In this document: in pieces, positions 1 to 9,093 of the stretch
Layout: each line of letters opens with the position of its first letter
How positions within the stretch are numbered: the first letter of the stretch is position 1
Source of the DNA: Burkholderia cepacia
GTDB taxonomy: Bacteria; Pseudomonadota; Gammaproteobacteria; Burkholderiales; Burkholderiaceae
DNA: 64,000 nt
Assembly: GCF_001039005.1 (NCBI RefSeq)
Contig: NZ_LDWR01000046.1
Location: 124,001 to 188,000, forward strand
Reading direction: 5' to 3'
Program-made: the position numbers and the translations under genes
Notes under the pieces: generated by a model
Told to the model about the DNA's origin: nothing
What the model saw: only the letters and a program-made list of their open reading frames with translations
Databases searched by the model: none

Positions 1-1
1 C

Positions 2-172
2 CTGCGTGCGCTGGTGCGCGGCGGCGCGAGCGACGCCGAGATCGCGACCGCGATCGCGCGCATCTGGCAGGCCCGTACCGACCGCTATTCGCAACTGCGC
101 GGCAGCGCGTCGGCCGAAGCCGCACCCGACGGCACGGGCAAGCGCGTCGAAATGTCGTATATCGGCGGCTGA
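2..172 (+). CDS. moaA: GTP 3',8-cyclase MoaA, C-terminal end (partial)
   Basis: Only the last 56 codons are present; the gene begins before the window. The frame ends in KRVEMSYIGG and a stop, which is the typical C-terminus of MoaA, the radical SAM enzyme that converts GTP to the cyclic intermediate of molybdenum cofactor synthesis. The fragment lies outside the catalytic core, so the call rests on this tail and on its neighbours: mobA starts 35 bases downstream and moeA follows on the same strand. A moaA-mobA-moeA run is a common cofactor gene arrangement in Burkholderia. Confidence 0.85.
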   Translation: MRALVRGGASDAEIATAIARIWQARTDRYSQLRGSASAEAAPDGTGKRVEMSYIGG

Positions 173-207
173 CGCACACCGCCCTGTCCCCTTTCCGCCT
201 TCGTACG

Positions 208-825
208 ATGCCCGCTTCCGCCTCTCCTTCGATCGCCGGCCTGCTGCTCGCAGGCGGGCGCGCCACACGCATGGACGGCGTCGACAAGGGACTGCAGCTG
301 CTCGACGGCACGCCGCTCGCGCTGCACGTGCTGCGCCGGCTCTCGCCGCAGGTCGACGAAACGTTGATCAGCGCGAATCGCCATGCCGATCGTTACGCCG
401 AGCTCGGCGCGCCGTTCGACGCGCGCATCGTGGCCGACGAAACGCCCGACTTCCCCGGCCCGCTCGCGGGCATGCTCGCCGGCATGCGGGCGGCGCGCGC
501 GCCGCTCGTCGCGTGCTCGCCGTGCGACACGCCCTATCTGCCCGCCGACCTCGTCGCGCGGCTGCATGCGGCGCTCGACGCGCAGCAGGCCGACGTCGCG
601 ATGGCGGTGACCGTCGACGCGCAGCAGACGCGCTCGCCGCAGCCAACGTTCGCGCTGCTGCGCACGTCGCTGGCCGACGATCTCGCCGCCCGGCTCGCGG
701 CCGGCGACCGCAAGGTGCGTGCGTGGTACGCACGCCACAAGACGGTCGAAGTCGAGTTTCACGACGAGCGTGCGTTTTACAATGCAAACTCCTGGCAGGA
801 ACTCGCCGCGCTGGCCCGCCGCTAA
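208..825 (+). CDS. mobA: Molybdenum cofactor guanylyltransferase MobA
   Basis: MobA transfers GMP from GTP to molybdopterin, making the guanine dinucleotide form of the cofactor in the cytoplasm. The 205-residue length fits the family (about 190-210). The nucleotide-binding signature LAGGRATRM is at residues 14-22 with a conserved lysine at 27, and a PCDTP motif is at about 105-109, matching the metal-binding aspartate region of the GT-A fold. The ATG at 208 is the first start giving a complete N-terminal beta strand before the glycine-rich loop. It sits between moaA and moeA on the same strand. Confidence 0.93.
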   Translation: MPASASPSIAGLLLAGGRATRMDGVDKGLQLLDGTPLALHVLRRLSPQVDETLISANRHADRYAELGAPFDARIVADETPDFPGPLAGMLAGMRAARAPLVACSPCDTPYLPADLVARLHAALDAQQADVAMAVTVDAQQTRSPQPTFALLRTSLADDLAARLAAGDRKVRAWYARHKTVEVEFHDERAFYNANSWQELAALARR

Positions 826-935
826 CGGCCCCGCACCGTTCCTGCCCGGCGCCCACCGCACGCGAAACCCGCGCCCAGGCATCCTCCTCGCGCCACCGGC
901 CACGAACCCGATACGCCTTGCGGCGCAGTCGACTG

Positions 936-2234
936 ATGATCACGCAATCCTCGCCCGCTTCCCGATCCGCACCCGATTCCGATGCTCCGCTGTCGCTCGA
1001 CGACGCGCGGGCGCTCGCGTGCCGCTTCGCGGTGCCCGTCGATGCGTGCGACACGGTGACGCTGCGCGATGCGCTCGACCGCGTACTCGCGGTCGACGTG
1101 AACGCACCGTTCGACATCCCCGCGTACGACAACTCGGCGATGGACGGTTATGCGTTCGACGGTGGCGCCGGCGCGTACGCGTCGTCGCCGGGAGACATCG
1201 CGCTGACGATCGCCGGCACCGCGTTCGCCGGCCATCCGTTCGACGGCGCCGTGGCGGCCGGTTCATGCGTGCGCATCATGACGGGCGCGCCGATGCCGGC
1301 CGGGTGCGACACGGTGATTCCGCAGGAACGCGTGCGCGTCGACGGCGACACGATCCGTTTCGCCGCGCACGACGTTGCGCGCGGCGCGAACTGCCGCAAG
1401 GCCGGCGAGGATCTCGCGCGCGGCGCCTGCGCGCTCGCCGCGGGCCGCATCCTGCGGCCGTCCGATCTCGGCCTGCTCGCGTCACTCGGCATCACCGACG
1501 TCACGGTGCGCCGCCGCGTGCGCGTCGCCGTATTCTCGACCGGCGACGAACTGCGCGAGCCCGGCGAACCGCTCGGCCGCGGCGCGCTGTACGACAGCAA
1601 TCGCGGGATGCTGATCGCGATGCTCGAAAGGCTGCACGTCGACACAATCGATCTCGGGATCGTTCGCGACGACCCGGTCGCGCTCGAAGCCGCGTTGCGC
1701 GACGCCGTCGCCGCGCAGGCCGACGCGGTGATCACGTCGGGCGGCGTATCGGTCGGCGAAGCCGACTTCACGCGCGACGTGATGGCACGGCTCGGCGACG
1801 TGACGTTCGCAAGCCTCGCGCTGCGGCCCGGCCGGCCGCTCGCGTGCGGCACGCTCGCACGTGCGGCCGACGACGCCGGCCACGCGCTGTTTTTCGGGCT
1901 GCCCGGCAATCCGGTCGCGTCCGCCGTGACGTTCTACGCAATCGTGCGCCCCGCGCTGCTCGCGCTGGCCGGCGCGCAGACACCACCGCCGGCGATGTAC
2001 ACGGCCATCAGCACACAGGCGCTGAAGACGCGCCCGGGCCGCACCGAATACCTGCGCGGCGTCGCGACGCGCGCCGCCGACGGCCGCTGGCACGTCGCGC
2101 CGGCCGGTTCGCAGAGTTCCGCGTCGCTGAGCGGCCTCGCGGCCGCCAACTGTTTCATCGTTCTGGGCCACGATACCGCGGCAGTCGACTCGGGCGCCCC
2201 GGTCGACATCCTGCCGCTCGACGGCCTGATCTGA
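936..2234 (+). CDS. moeA: Molybdopterin molybdotransferase MoeA
   Basis: MoeA inserts molybdate into adenylylated molybdopterin, the last step of basic cofactor assembly. The 432-residue protein has the N-terminal MoeA linker region (residues about 25-190, with DNSAMDGYAF near 67), the MPT-binding domain with SGGVSVGE near 268 and GLPGNPVAS near 322, and the C-terminal barrel. The frame stays open far upstream through mobA, but homology begins at the ATG at 936. Mog, the partner that adenylylates molybdopterin, is encoded separately at 28.6 kb in this window. Confidence 0.93.
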   Translation: MITQSSPASRSAPDSDAPLSLDDARALACRFAVPVDACDTVTLRDALDRVLAVDVNAPFDIPAYDNSAMDGYAFDGGAGAYASSPGDIALTIAGTAFAGHPFDGAVAAGSCVRIMTGAPMPAGCDTVIPQERVRVDGDTIRFAAHDVARGANCRKAGEDLARGACALAAGRILRPSDLGLLASLGITDVTVRRRVRVAVFSTGDELREPGEPLGRGALYDSNRGMLIAMLERLHVDTIDLGIVRDDPVALEAALRDAVAAQADAVITSGGVSVGEADFTRDVMARLGDVTFASLALRPGRPLACGTLARAADDAGHALFFGLPGNPVASAVTFYAIVRPALLALAGAQTPPPAMYTAISTQALKTRPGRTEYLRGVATRAADGRWHVAPAGSQSSASLSGLAAANCFIVLGHDTAAVDSGAPVDILPLDGLI

Positions 2235-2273
2235 ATTCCACAATCGGTATATCTCTACGGGGGCAATCCGCAC

Positions 2274-2549
2274 ATGAAAAAACAAATCTCGTCCATCGCC
2301 GCGGGACAGACCGCGAAGGCGCTGATCCTCGTCTACCTGACGTTCAGCGTGCCGATCGTGCTGCTCGGCATTCTCGTCGCATATATCCGCTACGGCATGG
2401 TGGAACTGAGCACGATCCTGAGCGCGCTGCTGCTGAACGCGATCCTCGGCTTCGTGCTGCTGTGGATCGCATGCCACGCATACAACTGGGTCGCGTCGCG
2501 CTTCGGCGGCATCGAGATCGTGCTGTCCGATCCGCCGGAGGAAGCGTGA
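2274..2549 (+). CDS. Small conserved membrane protein, function unknown
   Basis: The 91-residue protein has two hydrophobic segments (about residues 16-37 and 44-66) joined by a short polar turn, then a polar tail ending in PPEEA. It is probably a two-pass inner-membrane protein. I do not recognise a named family. A G-rich stretch lies about 10 bases before the ATG. Its stop codon overlaps the GTG start of the following acetyltransferase (GTGA), so the two are probably translated from one message. Confidence 0.7.
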   Translation: MKKQISSIAAGQTAKALILVYLTFSVPIVLLGILVAYIRYGMVELSTILSALLLNAILGFVLLWIACHAYNWVASRFGGIEIVLSDPPEEA

Positions 2550-3031
2550 GCGACACGCCGTTGATCCGCGCGGCCGAAACGCGCGACGTCGGCGCGATCC
2601 TCGCGCTGATGCACGAGTTGGCCGAGTTCGAGAAGCTCACGCACCTGTTCGTCGCGACCGAAGCGGATCTCGCCGACGCGCTGTTCGGCGAGCGGCCCGC
2701 GGCTGAAGCGCTCGTTGCCGAGCGCGATGGCGCGATCGTCGCGTATGCGCTGTTCTTCCACAACTATTCGACGTTCCTCGGCCGTCGCGGCCTCTATCTC
2801 GAGGATCTGTACGTGCAGCCGTCACAGCGCGGCACGGGCCTCGGCACCGCGATACTGCGTCACCTCGCGGCACTGGCCGTCGAGCGCCGCTGCGGGCGCT
2901 TCGAATGGTCGGTCCTCGACTGGAACCAGCCCGCGATCGATTTCTACGAAAAGATGGGCGCAACCGTGCTGCCCGACTGGCGCATCGTTCGCGTGACGGG
3001 CGACGCGCTGGACACGCTCGCCGGACATTGA
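2546..3031 (+). CDS. GNAT family N-acetyltransferase (SSAT-like)
   Basis: This 161-residue protein is a GNAT-fold acetyltransferase expected to move acetyl from acetyl-CoA to a small amine. The acetyl-CoA pyrophosphate loop QRGTGLG is at about residues 94-100, and WSVLDWNQPAIDFYEKMGA near the C-terminus resembles the spermidine/thialysine acetyltransferase branch. The substrate cannot be read from the sequence. It starts at a GTG overlapping the stop of the preceding membrane gene. A bidirectional terminator-like hairpin follows at 3064-3095. Confidence 0.85.
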   Translation: MSDTPLIRAAETRDVGAILALMHELAEFEKLTHLFVATEADLADALFGERPAAEALVAERDGAIVAYALFFHNYSTFLGRRGLYLEDLYVQPSQRGTGLGTAILRHLAALAVERRCGRFEWSVLDWNQPAIDFYEKMGATVLPDWRIVRVTGDALDTLAGH

Positions 3032-3063
3032 GCGCGGGCCGGCCGCGCCGGCGATTGCTTCAA

Positions 3064-3095
3064 GAGAAAACGGGCGCCGCGGCGCCCGTTTTCTC
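3064..3095. terminator. Bidirectional intrinsic terminator between convergent genes
   Basis: A perfect 15-bp inverted repeat (arms 3064-3078 and 3081-3095) with a 2-base centre carries AAAA on the left and TTTT on the right. It can therefore act on both strands, for the acetyltransferase gene (+) and rmuC (-). Confidence 0.8.
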
Positions 3096-3122
3096 TCTCC
3101 AGCCCGGTGTCGGCAACGCGCG

Positions 3123-4601
3123 TCACGCGTCGTCCGCATCGGCACCATCGGTGCCTTCATCACCGAGCAGCCCGGCCGCCGTGTCGCCCGGCAGCGCCTC
3201 GACCTGCTTCAGCTTGCGGCTCATCACGCGCGTACGCTGCTCGGCGGACTCGATCGAGCGCGTGACCGTTTCGAGCTGCGCCTTCGTGCGCGCGAGCACG
3301 TCGCCGAACTTGCCGAACTCCGTTTTTACCGCGCCGAGCACCTGCCACACCTCGCTCGACCGCTGCTCGATCGCGAGCGTGCGGAACCCCATCTGCAGGC
3401 TGTTCAGCAATGCGGTGAGCGTCGTCGGCCCCGCCACCGTCACGCGATAGTCGCGCTGCAGCACGTCGGTCAGCCCCGGGCGGCGCAGGATTTCCGCGTA
3501 GAGCCCCTCGGTCGGCAGGAACAGCAGCGCGAAATCGGTCGTGTGCGGCGGTGCGACGTATTTCTCGGCGATCGTGCGCGCTTCCAGCCGCACGCGCGCC
3601 TCGAGCGCACGGGCCGCCTCCTCGACTGCCGCCGCATCGGCACGCTCTTGCGCATCGATCAGCCGCTCGTAGTCTTCACGCGGAAATTTCGCGTCGATCG
3701 GCAGCCACACCGGCGGTGCGTCGCGCGTGCCGGCATCGCGGCCCGGCAACCGGATCGCGAACTCGACGCGCTCGGTGCTCTTCGGCACCGTCGCGACGTT
3801 CTTCGCGTACTGGTCGGGCGTCAGGATCTGTTCGAGCAGCGCCTCGAGCTGCACTTCGCCCCAGGTGCCGCGCGTCTTCACGTTGGTCAGCACCTTTTTC
3901 AGATCGCCGACGCCCGCCGCGAGCGTCTGCATCTCGCCGAGCCCGCGATGAACCTGTTCGAGCCGGTCCGACACGAGCTTGAACGATTCGCCGAGCCGCT
4001 GCTCGAGCGTTGCATGCAGTTTCTCGTCCACGGTGCGGCGCATCTCCTCGAGCTTCGCCGCATTGTTCGTCTCGATTTCCTTCAGCCGCTGTTCGAGCGT
4101 CGCGCGCACCTCGCCGATCCGGCGGTCGTTCGCCTCGGTCAGCTGCGTGAGCTGCCGGTTCAACGTATCGCCGAACAGCCTGAGCGCGCCCGTCTGCTCC
4201 TCGCGCGCCTGCTGCGCCTGGCGCTGCACGCTCTCGCGCATCGCGTCGAACTGCTGCGCATTGCCGGCGACGAGCTTGCCGAGCTGCTGCGCGAAGCCCT
4301 CGATCTGGTTGTTCTGCACGGTCGCCACGCTCGTCAGCTGCGCGGCGAGCGTCTGCTGAAGCTGCGCGAAGCTGCCGGCCAGCTCGGTGCGCGAGCCGCG
4401 CGCGTTCTCGACGATCTCGCCGCGCAATTCGCGCTCAAGCCGCTCGACCGCACGCGCCTGCGCATGCGCGGCGTCCTCGATCTGGTCGCCAAGGACCGCC
4501 ACATCGTCGTGGCGGCCGCCGCCACGTACGATCGCGACGATCGCCACCGCGAGCGCGACGGCCAGCAAGACGACCGCCGCAAGCAACAACGTCATCGTCA
4601 T
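3123..4601 (-). CDS. rmuC: DNA recombination protein RmuC
   Basis: RmuC-family proteins limit inversions at short inverted repeats; the biochemical activity is poorly defined, though a nuclease-like fold has been proposed. The 492-residue protein has an N-terminal membrane helix (residues about 3-25), a long coiled-coil region (about 40-230, rich in QL, ER and EL heptads) and the conserved C-terminal RmuC domain (about 240-450, including RGTWGEVQLEALLEQ and LPIDAKFPREDY). The ATG at 4601 overlaps the stop of the upstream dehydrogenase by 4 bases, implying translational coupling. Confidence 0.92.
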   Translation of the reverse strand: MTMTLLLAAVVLLAVALAVAIVAIVRGGGRHDDVAVLGDQIEDAAHAQARAVERLERELRGEIVENARGSRTELAGSFAQLQQTLAAQLTSVATVQNNQIEGFAQQLGKLVAGNAQQFDAMRESVQRQAQQAREEQTGALRLFGDTLNRQLTQLTEANDRRIGEVRATLEQRLKEIETNNAAKLEEMRRTVDEKLHATLEQRLGESFKLVSDRLEQVHRGLGEMQTLAAGVGDLKKVLTNVKTRGTWGEVQLEALLEQILTPDQYAKNVATVPKSTERVEFAIRLPGRDAGTRDAPPVWLPIDAKFPREDYERLIDAQERADAAAVEEAARALEARVRLEARTIAEKYVAPPHTTDFALLFLPTEGLYAEILRRPGLTDVLQRDYRVTVAGPTTLTALLNSLQMGFRTLAIEQRSSEVWQVLGAVKTEFGKFGDVLARTKAQLETVTRSIESAEQRTRVMSRKLKQVEALPGDTAAGLLGDEGTDGADADDA

Positions 4602-5593
4602 GCGCGCGGCTTCCCGATCACGTCAGGGTTGATCGGATTCGGCGGCTGCCCCGCGCGCGGCCCCTCGCCCAGCGCGGCGATCAGGTTGTCGGCGGCGAGG
4701 TTCGCCATCGCGCGCCGGGTCTTTTCGGTCGCGCTCGCGATATGCGGCGTCAGCACGACGTTCGGCACCTCGAGCAGCGCCGGATGCACGGCCGGCTCGC
4801 CTTCGTACACGTCGAGGCCGGCAGCGGCGATCGTCCCGTCGCGCAGCGCGACGGCCAGCGCCGCGTCGTCGACGATCCCGCCGCGCGCGATATTGGTCAG
4901 CGTCGCAGTGGGCTTCATCTTCGCGAGCTCGGCCGCGCCGATCGTGTGATGGTTCTCCTTCGTGTACGGCAGCACGAGCACGACGTGATCGGCGCGCGCG
5001 AGCAGCGCATCCTTCGACACGTATTCGGCATTCAGCTCGGCCTCGATCTCGGGCGCGACCCGCGAACGGTTGTGATAGGTCACCTGCATCCCGAAGCCGC
5101 GCGCGCGACGCGCGAGCGCCTGGCCGATGCGGCCCATCCCGATGATGCCGAGCGTCGATCCGTAAATGTCGCTGCCGAGGAAACCGTCGTACGCCCACTT
5201 CTGCCAGTGACCGGCGCGCAGCCAGTGTTCGGATTCGGCAATACGGCGCGCGGCGGCCATCATCAGCGCCCAGCCGAAATCGGCGGTCGACTCGTTCAGC
5301 ACGTCGGGCGTGTTGGTACCGAGCACGTTCGCCGCGTTGAACGCGGCCATGTCGAAGTTGTTGTAGCCGACCGCCATGTTCGCCACGACGCGCAGGCGCG
5401 GCGCCGCCGCGAGCGCAGCCGCGCCGACCGGGTCGCCCGCCGTCAGCGCGCCGTCCTTGTCGGCCAGACGCGCGGCGAGCGCGTCGGCGGCCAGCGCGTC
5501 GTCATTGTTCCAATCGACTTCGAAATACTGCTCGAGCCGTTCGATCACGTCCGGAAAGATCGGACGCGCGACCAGAATCTTCTGCATCGCCAT
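4598..5593 (-). CDS. D-2-hydroxyacid dehydrogenase (glyoxylate/hydroxypyruvate reductase type)
   Basis: The enzyme is predicted to reduce a 2-oxoacid such as glyoxylate, hydroxypyruvate or 2-ketogluconate with NAD(P)H. The 331 residues show the dinucleotide-binding loop GMGRIG near 154, and the catalytic triad of the family: arginine in NIARGG near 235, glutamate in YEGEP near 263, and histidine in TPHIAS near 284. This places it in the GhrB/TkrA group, but the exact substrate is not resolved. Its stop overlaps the rmuC start. Confidence 0.88.
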   Translation of the reverse strand: MAMQKILVARPIFPDVIERLEQYFEVDWNNDDALAADALAARLADKDGALTAGDPVGAAALAAAPRLRVVANMAVGYNNFDMAAFNAANVLGTNTPDVLNESTADFGWALMMAAARRIAESEHWLRAGHWQKWAYDGFLGSDIYGSTLGIIGMGRIGQALARRARGFGMQVTYHNRSRVAPEIEAELNAEYVSKDALLARADHVVLVLPYTKENHHTIGAAELAKMKPTATLTNIARGGIVDDAALAVALRDGTIAAAGLDVYEGEPAVHPALLEVPNVVLTPHIASATEKTRRAMANLAADNLIAALGEGPRAGQPPNPINPDVIGKPRA

Positions 5594-5668
5594 CTCCGCG
5601 TGCAGCGGGCCCGTCGCGGCACGCCGTGCGCCGCCGCGATCGCCCGCGCGAGGTTGAAAATCGTCAGC

Positions 5669-7099
5669 TTACGCCGGGAAGAAGAGCCACGACGTCAGCA
5701 GGAATACCGGTATCAGCACGACGAGCGCCCAGCCGAGATACGCGAAGAAGCTCGGCATCTTCACGCCGCGCGATTCGGCGATCGCCTTCACCATGAAGTT
5801 CGGCGCATTGCCGATATAGCTGTTTGCGCCCATGAAGACCGCGCCCGCGGAAATCGCGGCAAGCGTCGAGGCGCCGGTCGTCATCAGCGTCTGCGCATCG
5901 CCGCCCGCGAGGTTGAAGAACACGAGATAGGTCGGTGCGTTGTCGAGAAACGACGACAGGATGCCGGTCGCCCAGAAGTACATCGCGTCGATCGGCTTGC
6001 CGTCCGGCCCCGTGACGAGATGAACGATCTGCGCGAACGCGCCGTCCGCGCCCGCGCGCAGGATCACGATCACCGGCGCGATCGTCACGAAGATCCCCGC
6101 GAACAGCTTCGCGACTTCCTCGATCGGCGCCCAGTTGAACGCGTTGCCCTCGCGCGCCGACCGCGGCGTCAGCGCGAGCGACGCGAGCGTCACGACCACC
6201 AGCGCGACATCGCGCGCAAGGTTCTGCAGCGCGACGTGCGTGCCCCACACGTCGAACGTGATGCCCGGCTTCCAGATGCCGCTCATCAGCACGAGGGCGA
6301 CCACGGCCAGCAGCAGCACGAAGTTGATCTTGCCGTCGATCGACAGCGCCGCGCCGTCGGGCGTCGGATCGAGCGCGACCGGCCGCTCCTCGCCGCCCTT
6401 CCGGTAGAAGTACGTATCGAGCGCAAAGAACAGCGTGAGCAGCACGACGCAGATGAACAGCATCGGCAGCGCGAGATGCGTGGTCGTCCAGAAGAAGCTC
6501 ACGCCGTTCAGGAAACCGAGGAACAGCGGCGGATCGCCAAGCGGCGACAGCGAACCGCCCGCGTTCGCGACGAGGAAGATGAAGAAGATCACGACATGCA
6601 CGACATGCTTGCGGTTGTCGTTGGCGCGCAGCAGCGGCCGGATCAGCAGCATCGCGGCGCCCGTCGTGCCCATCACGCTCGCGAGCAGCGTGCCGAGCGC
6701 GAGGATCGCGGTGTTCAGCTTCGGCGTGCCGTGCAGGTTGCCGTTCACGCAGATGCCGCCCGCAACCGTATAGAGCGCGGTGAGCAGTACGATGAACGGG
6801 ATGTATTCCTCGAGCAGCGCATGCACGAGCGTGCCGAACGCGGTGCCCGCGCCGAACGCGACAGCGAACGGGATCAGGAACGCGATCGCCCACCCGGCTG
6901 CGATCTTGCCGAAGTGGTGATGCCAGAACACGGGGGCGACGAGCGGAAACAGCGCGATGGACAGCAGGATCCCGGCGAACGGGATGCCCCAGAGCGCGGA
7001 CAGCGTGGCACCGTCGAGCGTGGCGGCCGATGCGAGCGCGGGAGCTGCGCCAAGCGCGACTCCCGACGCCATGCCCGCCCAGGCGGCATGTCGTTTCAT
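5669..7099 (-). CDS. NhaD-like sodium:proton antiporter (ion transporter superfamily)
   Basis: This 476-residue inner-membrane protein has a signal-like N-terminus (AAPALASA near 17-24) followed by about 11-12 hydrophobic segments. The sequence around SPLGDPPLFLGFLNGV (near residue 186) is typical of the NhaD/citrate-transporter-like superfamily, whose members exchange sodium for protons. Selectivity is inferred from the family. It lies 43 bases downstream of the lutC-like gene on the same strand and is probably co-transcribed with it. An ArsB-type anion transporter is the main alternative. Confidence 0.8.
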   Translation of the reverse strand: MKRHAAWAGMASGVALGAAPALASAATLDGATLSALWGIPFAGILLSIALFPLVAPVFWHHHFGKIAAGWAIAFLIPFAVAFGAGTAFGTLVHALLEEYIPFIVLLTALYTVAGGICVNGNLHGTPKLNTAILALGTLLASVMGTTGAAMLLIRPLLRANDNRKHVVHVVIFFIFLVANAGGSLSPLGDPPLFLGFLNGVSFFWTTTHLALPMLFICVVLLTLFFALDTYFYRKGGEERPVALDPTPDGAALSIDGKINFVLLLAVVALVLMSGIWKPGITFDVWGTHVALQNLARDVALVVVTLASLALTPRSAREGNAFNWAPIEEVAKLFAGIFVTIAPVIVILRAGADGAFAQIVHLVTGPDGKPIDAMYFWATGILSSFLDNAPTYLVFFNLAGGDAQTLMTTGASTLAAISAGAVFMGANSYIGNAPNFMVKAIAESRGVKMPSFFAYLGWALVVLIPVFLLTSWLFFPA

Positions 7100-7142
7100 G
7101 CAGAACTTCCTTGTTCGAGTGAGGGTGGATGCGGCGGGTGCG

Positions 7143-7805
7143 TCATGCGCCCCGTACGACGATCGCGTGAACGCGGTACGGGCCGTGTGCGCCCAGTACG
7201 ATGGTCTGCTCGATGTCGCCCGTGCGCGACGGGCCCGACACGAAATTGACCGCGCGCGGCAATTCGCCGCGCTCCGCGCGGATCAGCGCGAACGCGTCTT
7301 CATGACCGGCGACGATCCGCGACGCGGGTACGATCGCGATGTGCGTCTCCGGCAGCAGGCCGGCCGACGCGTAGGTGTCGGGGCCGGACAGCAGCACCAG
7401 CGAGCCCGTTTCAGCGGTCGCGCAAAAACAGCCCGTGAGGCCGACGAGATCGCCGTCGCGCGGCTTGCGGCATTCGACCGACAGGCCAGCGCCCGCCCAG
7501 TCGAGATCGGCCAGCGTGCGCCATGCGATGGCCTGCATCGGCAGGCCGTGAGCGGAAAGATAACGCGCGGCGGCGGCGGGTGCGTCGGCGAGCGTCGCGA
7601 CTTCGTCGACCGTCGTCGACAGACGCGCCGCCTCTTCGACGAATGCGGCGACGAGATCGGCCGGCGCCGGCGGGCGCGGGCCTTGCGGATGACGGGCGAG
7701 ATAGTCGGCGACGCCGTCGTGCTCCGCTGCGTCGGGTTCGGCCGCGCGCCCCTGTGCCGCGCGGATGCGCGCGAGGATCTGGCGACGGGCAGCGGAAGTG
7801 TCCAT
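7143..7805 (-). CDS. LutC/YkgG-family (LUD domain) protein
   Basis: The 220-residue protein carries the LUD domain, with SLVLLSGPDTYASAGLLPE (about residues 142-160) and the GPSRTGDIEQTIVLGAHGP tail that marks the LutC family. In the complete LutABC system this subunit works with two iron-sulphur proteins to oxidise L-lactate. No lutA or lutB lies beside it, so the role here is uncertain. It lies downstream of pncB by 88 bases and upstream of the NhaD-like gene. Confidence 0.85.
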   Translation of the reverse strand: MDTSAARRQILARIRAAQGRAAEPDAAEHDGVADYLARHPQGPRPPAPADLVAAFVEEAARLSTTVDEVATLADAPAAAARYLSAHGLPMQAIAWRTLADLDWAGAGLSVECRKPRDGDLVGLTGCFCATAETGSLVLLSGPDTYASAGLLPETHIAIVPASRIVAGHEDAFALIRAERGELPRAVNFVSGPSRTGDIEQTIVLGAHGPYRVHAIVVRGA

Positions 7806-7893
7806 GAACGGTCCTCGTGACGTTGGCGGGCGATACCGTCGGATTATACCGGCCGCCCTCGCCGCGCCGCAGCTTTGGCCGTCCGGCCGATGC

Positions 7894-9093
7894 TCACTTC
7901 GACGCGTCTTCCTCGACCGGCTGCGCGATGCCGAACACCTGGCGCAGATACGCGAGATACGCCTTGTCGTCGCACATGCTCTTGCCCGGCGAATCCGACA
8001 GCTTCGCGACCGGCTGGCCGTTGCAGCGGACCATCTTGATCACGATCTGCAGCGGCACGTAGCCGAGATCGTTGGTGAGGTTCGTGCCGACGCCGAACGC
8101 GAGCTTGCAGCGGCCGCGGAACCGTTCGTACAGCTGCATGACCTTCGGGATGTCGAGCGCGTCCGAGAACACCAGCACCTTGGTGCGCGGGTCGCAACGG
8201 TTCGTCTCGTAATGGCGCAGCATCCGCTCGCCCCACTCGAACGGATCGCCCGAATCGTGGCGCGCGCCGTCGAACAGCTTGCAGAAGTACATGTCGAAGT
8301 CGTTCAGGAACGCATCCATCCCGTAGACGTCCGACAGTGCGATCCCGAGGTCGCCGCGATATTCCTTCGCCCACATCTCGAAGCCGTAGATCTGCGAATC
8401 GCGCAGCCGCGGGCCGAGTGCCTGGCACGCCTGCAGGTACTCGTGAGCCATCGTGCCGAGCGGCGTGATGTCGTGCTTCATCGCGTACAGCACGTTGCTC
8501 GTGCCCGCGAACTGCGGGCCGAGGCCGTCGCGCAGCGTGAGCGCGACCTCTTCGTGCCAGACCTTCGAGAAGCGCCGGCGCGTGCCGTAATCGGCGATCT
8601 TGCAGTCGGCGAACTCGGGTTTCGCGCCGAGCAGCTTGATCTTCTCGCGCAGCCGCTCGCGGCCTTCGCGATAGTCGGGCTCGCGCTGCGTGTTGCGGAA
8701 ATAGACCTCGTTGACGATCGCGAGCACCGGGATCTCGAACAGGATCGTGTGCAGCCACGGCCCCGTGATCTCGATGTCGATCTCGCCGTTGCCCTTCGGC
8801 GACGGCGTGATCGAGATGTACTTTTCGTTCAGGTGGAACAGCGCGAGGAAGTCGACGAAATCGCTTTTGATGAAGCGCATCCGCCGCAGGTAGTCGAGTT
8901 CGACGTCGGTAAAGCGCAGCGAGCACAGGCCGCGCACCTCGTCGCGGATCTCGTCGATGTACGGCACGAGATCGACGCCGGGCGTGCGGCACCGGAAACG
9001 GTATTCGACGCTTGCAGCGGGAAAGTGATGCAGGACGACCTGCATCATCGTGAACTTGTAGAGATCCGTGTCGAGCAGCGAAGTGATGATCAT
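7894..9093 (-). CDS. pncB: Nicotinate phosphoribosyltransferase PncB
   Basis: PncB joins nicotinate and PRPP to give nicotinate mononucleotide, using ATP, in the NAD salvage pathway. The 399-residue length matches bacterial PncB. The motif GTMAHEYLQACQ near residue 212 contains the histidine phosphorylated during turnover in characterised enzymes, and FEMWAKEYRGDLGIALSD plus GTNLTNDLG are phosphoribosyl-binding and core motifs. It is the first gene of a minus-strand run (pncB, lutC-like, antiporter) and diverges from fdxA. Confidence 0.95.
   Translation of the reverse strand: MIITSLLDTDLYKFTMMQVVLHHFPAASVEYRFRCRTPGVDLVPYIDEIRDEVRGLCSLRFTDVELDYLRRMRFIKSDFVDFLALFHLNEKYISITPSPKGNGEIDIEITGPWLHTILFEIPVLAIVNEVYFRNTQREPDYREGRERLREKIKLLGAKPEFADCKIADYGTRRRFSKVWHEEVALTLRDGLGPQFAGTSNVLYAMKHDITPLGTMAHEYLQACQALGPRLRDSQIYGFEMWAKEYRGDLGIALSDVYGMDAFLNDFDMYFCKLFDGARHDSGDPFEWGERMLRHYETNRCDPRTKVLVFSDALDIPKVMQLYERFRGRCKLAFGVGTNLTNDLGYVPLQIVIKMVRCNGQPVAKLSDSPGKSMCDDKAYLAYLRQVFGIAQPVEEDASK

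Noticed and set aside
6..935. A moeA extended N-terminus of about 310 residues through mobA
   Set aside because: The upstream part is arginine/alanine-rich shadow sequence; moeA homology starts at 936.
4742..7249. An 835-codon open frame on the plus strand
   Set aside because: It is antisense to the dehydrogenase and antiporter genes. Its Arg/His/Asp-rich composition is typical of shadow frames in high-GC DNA.
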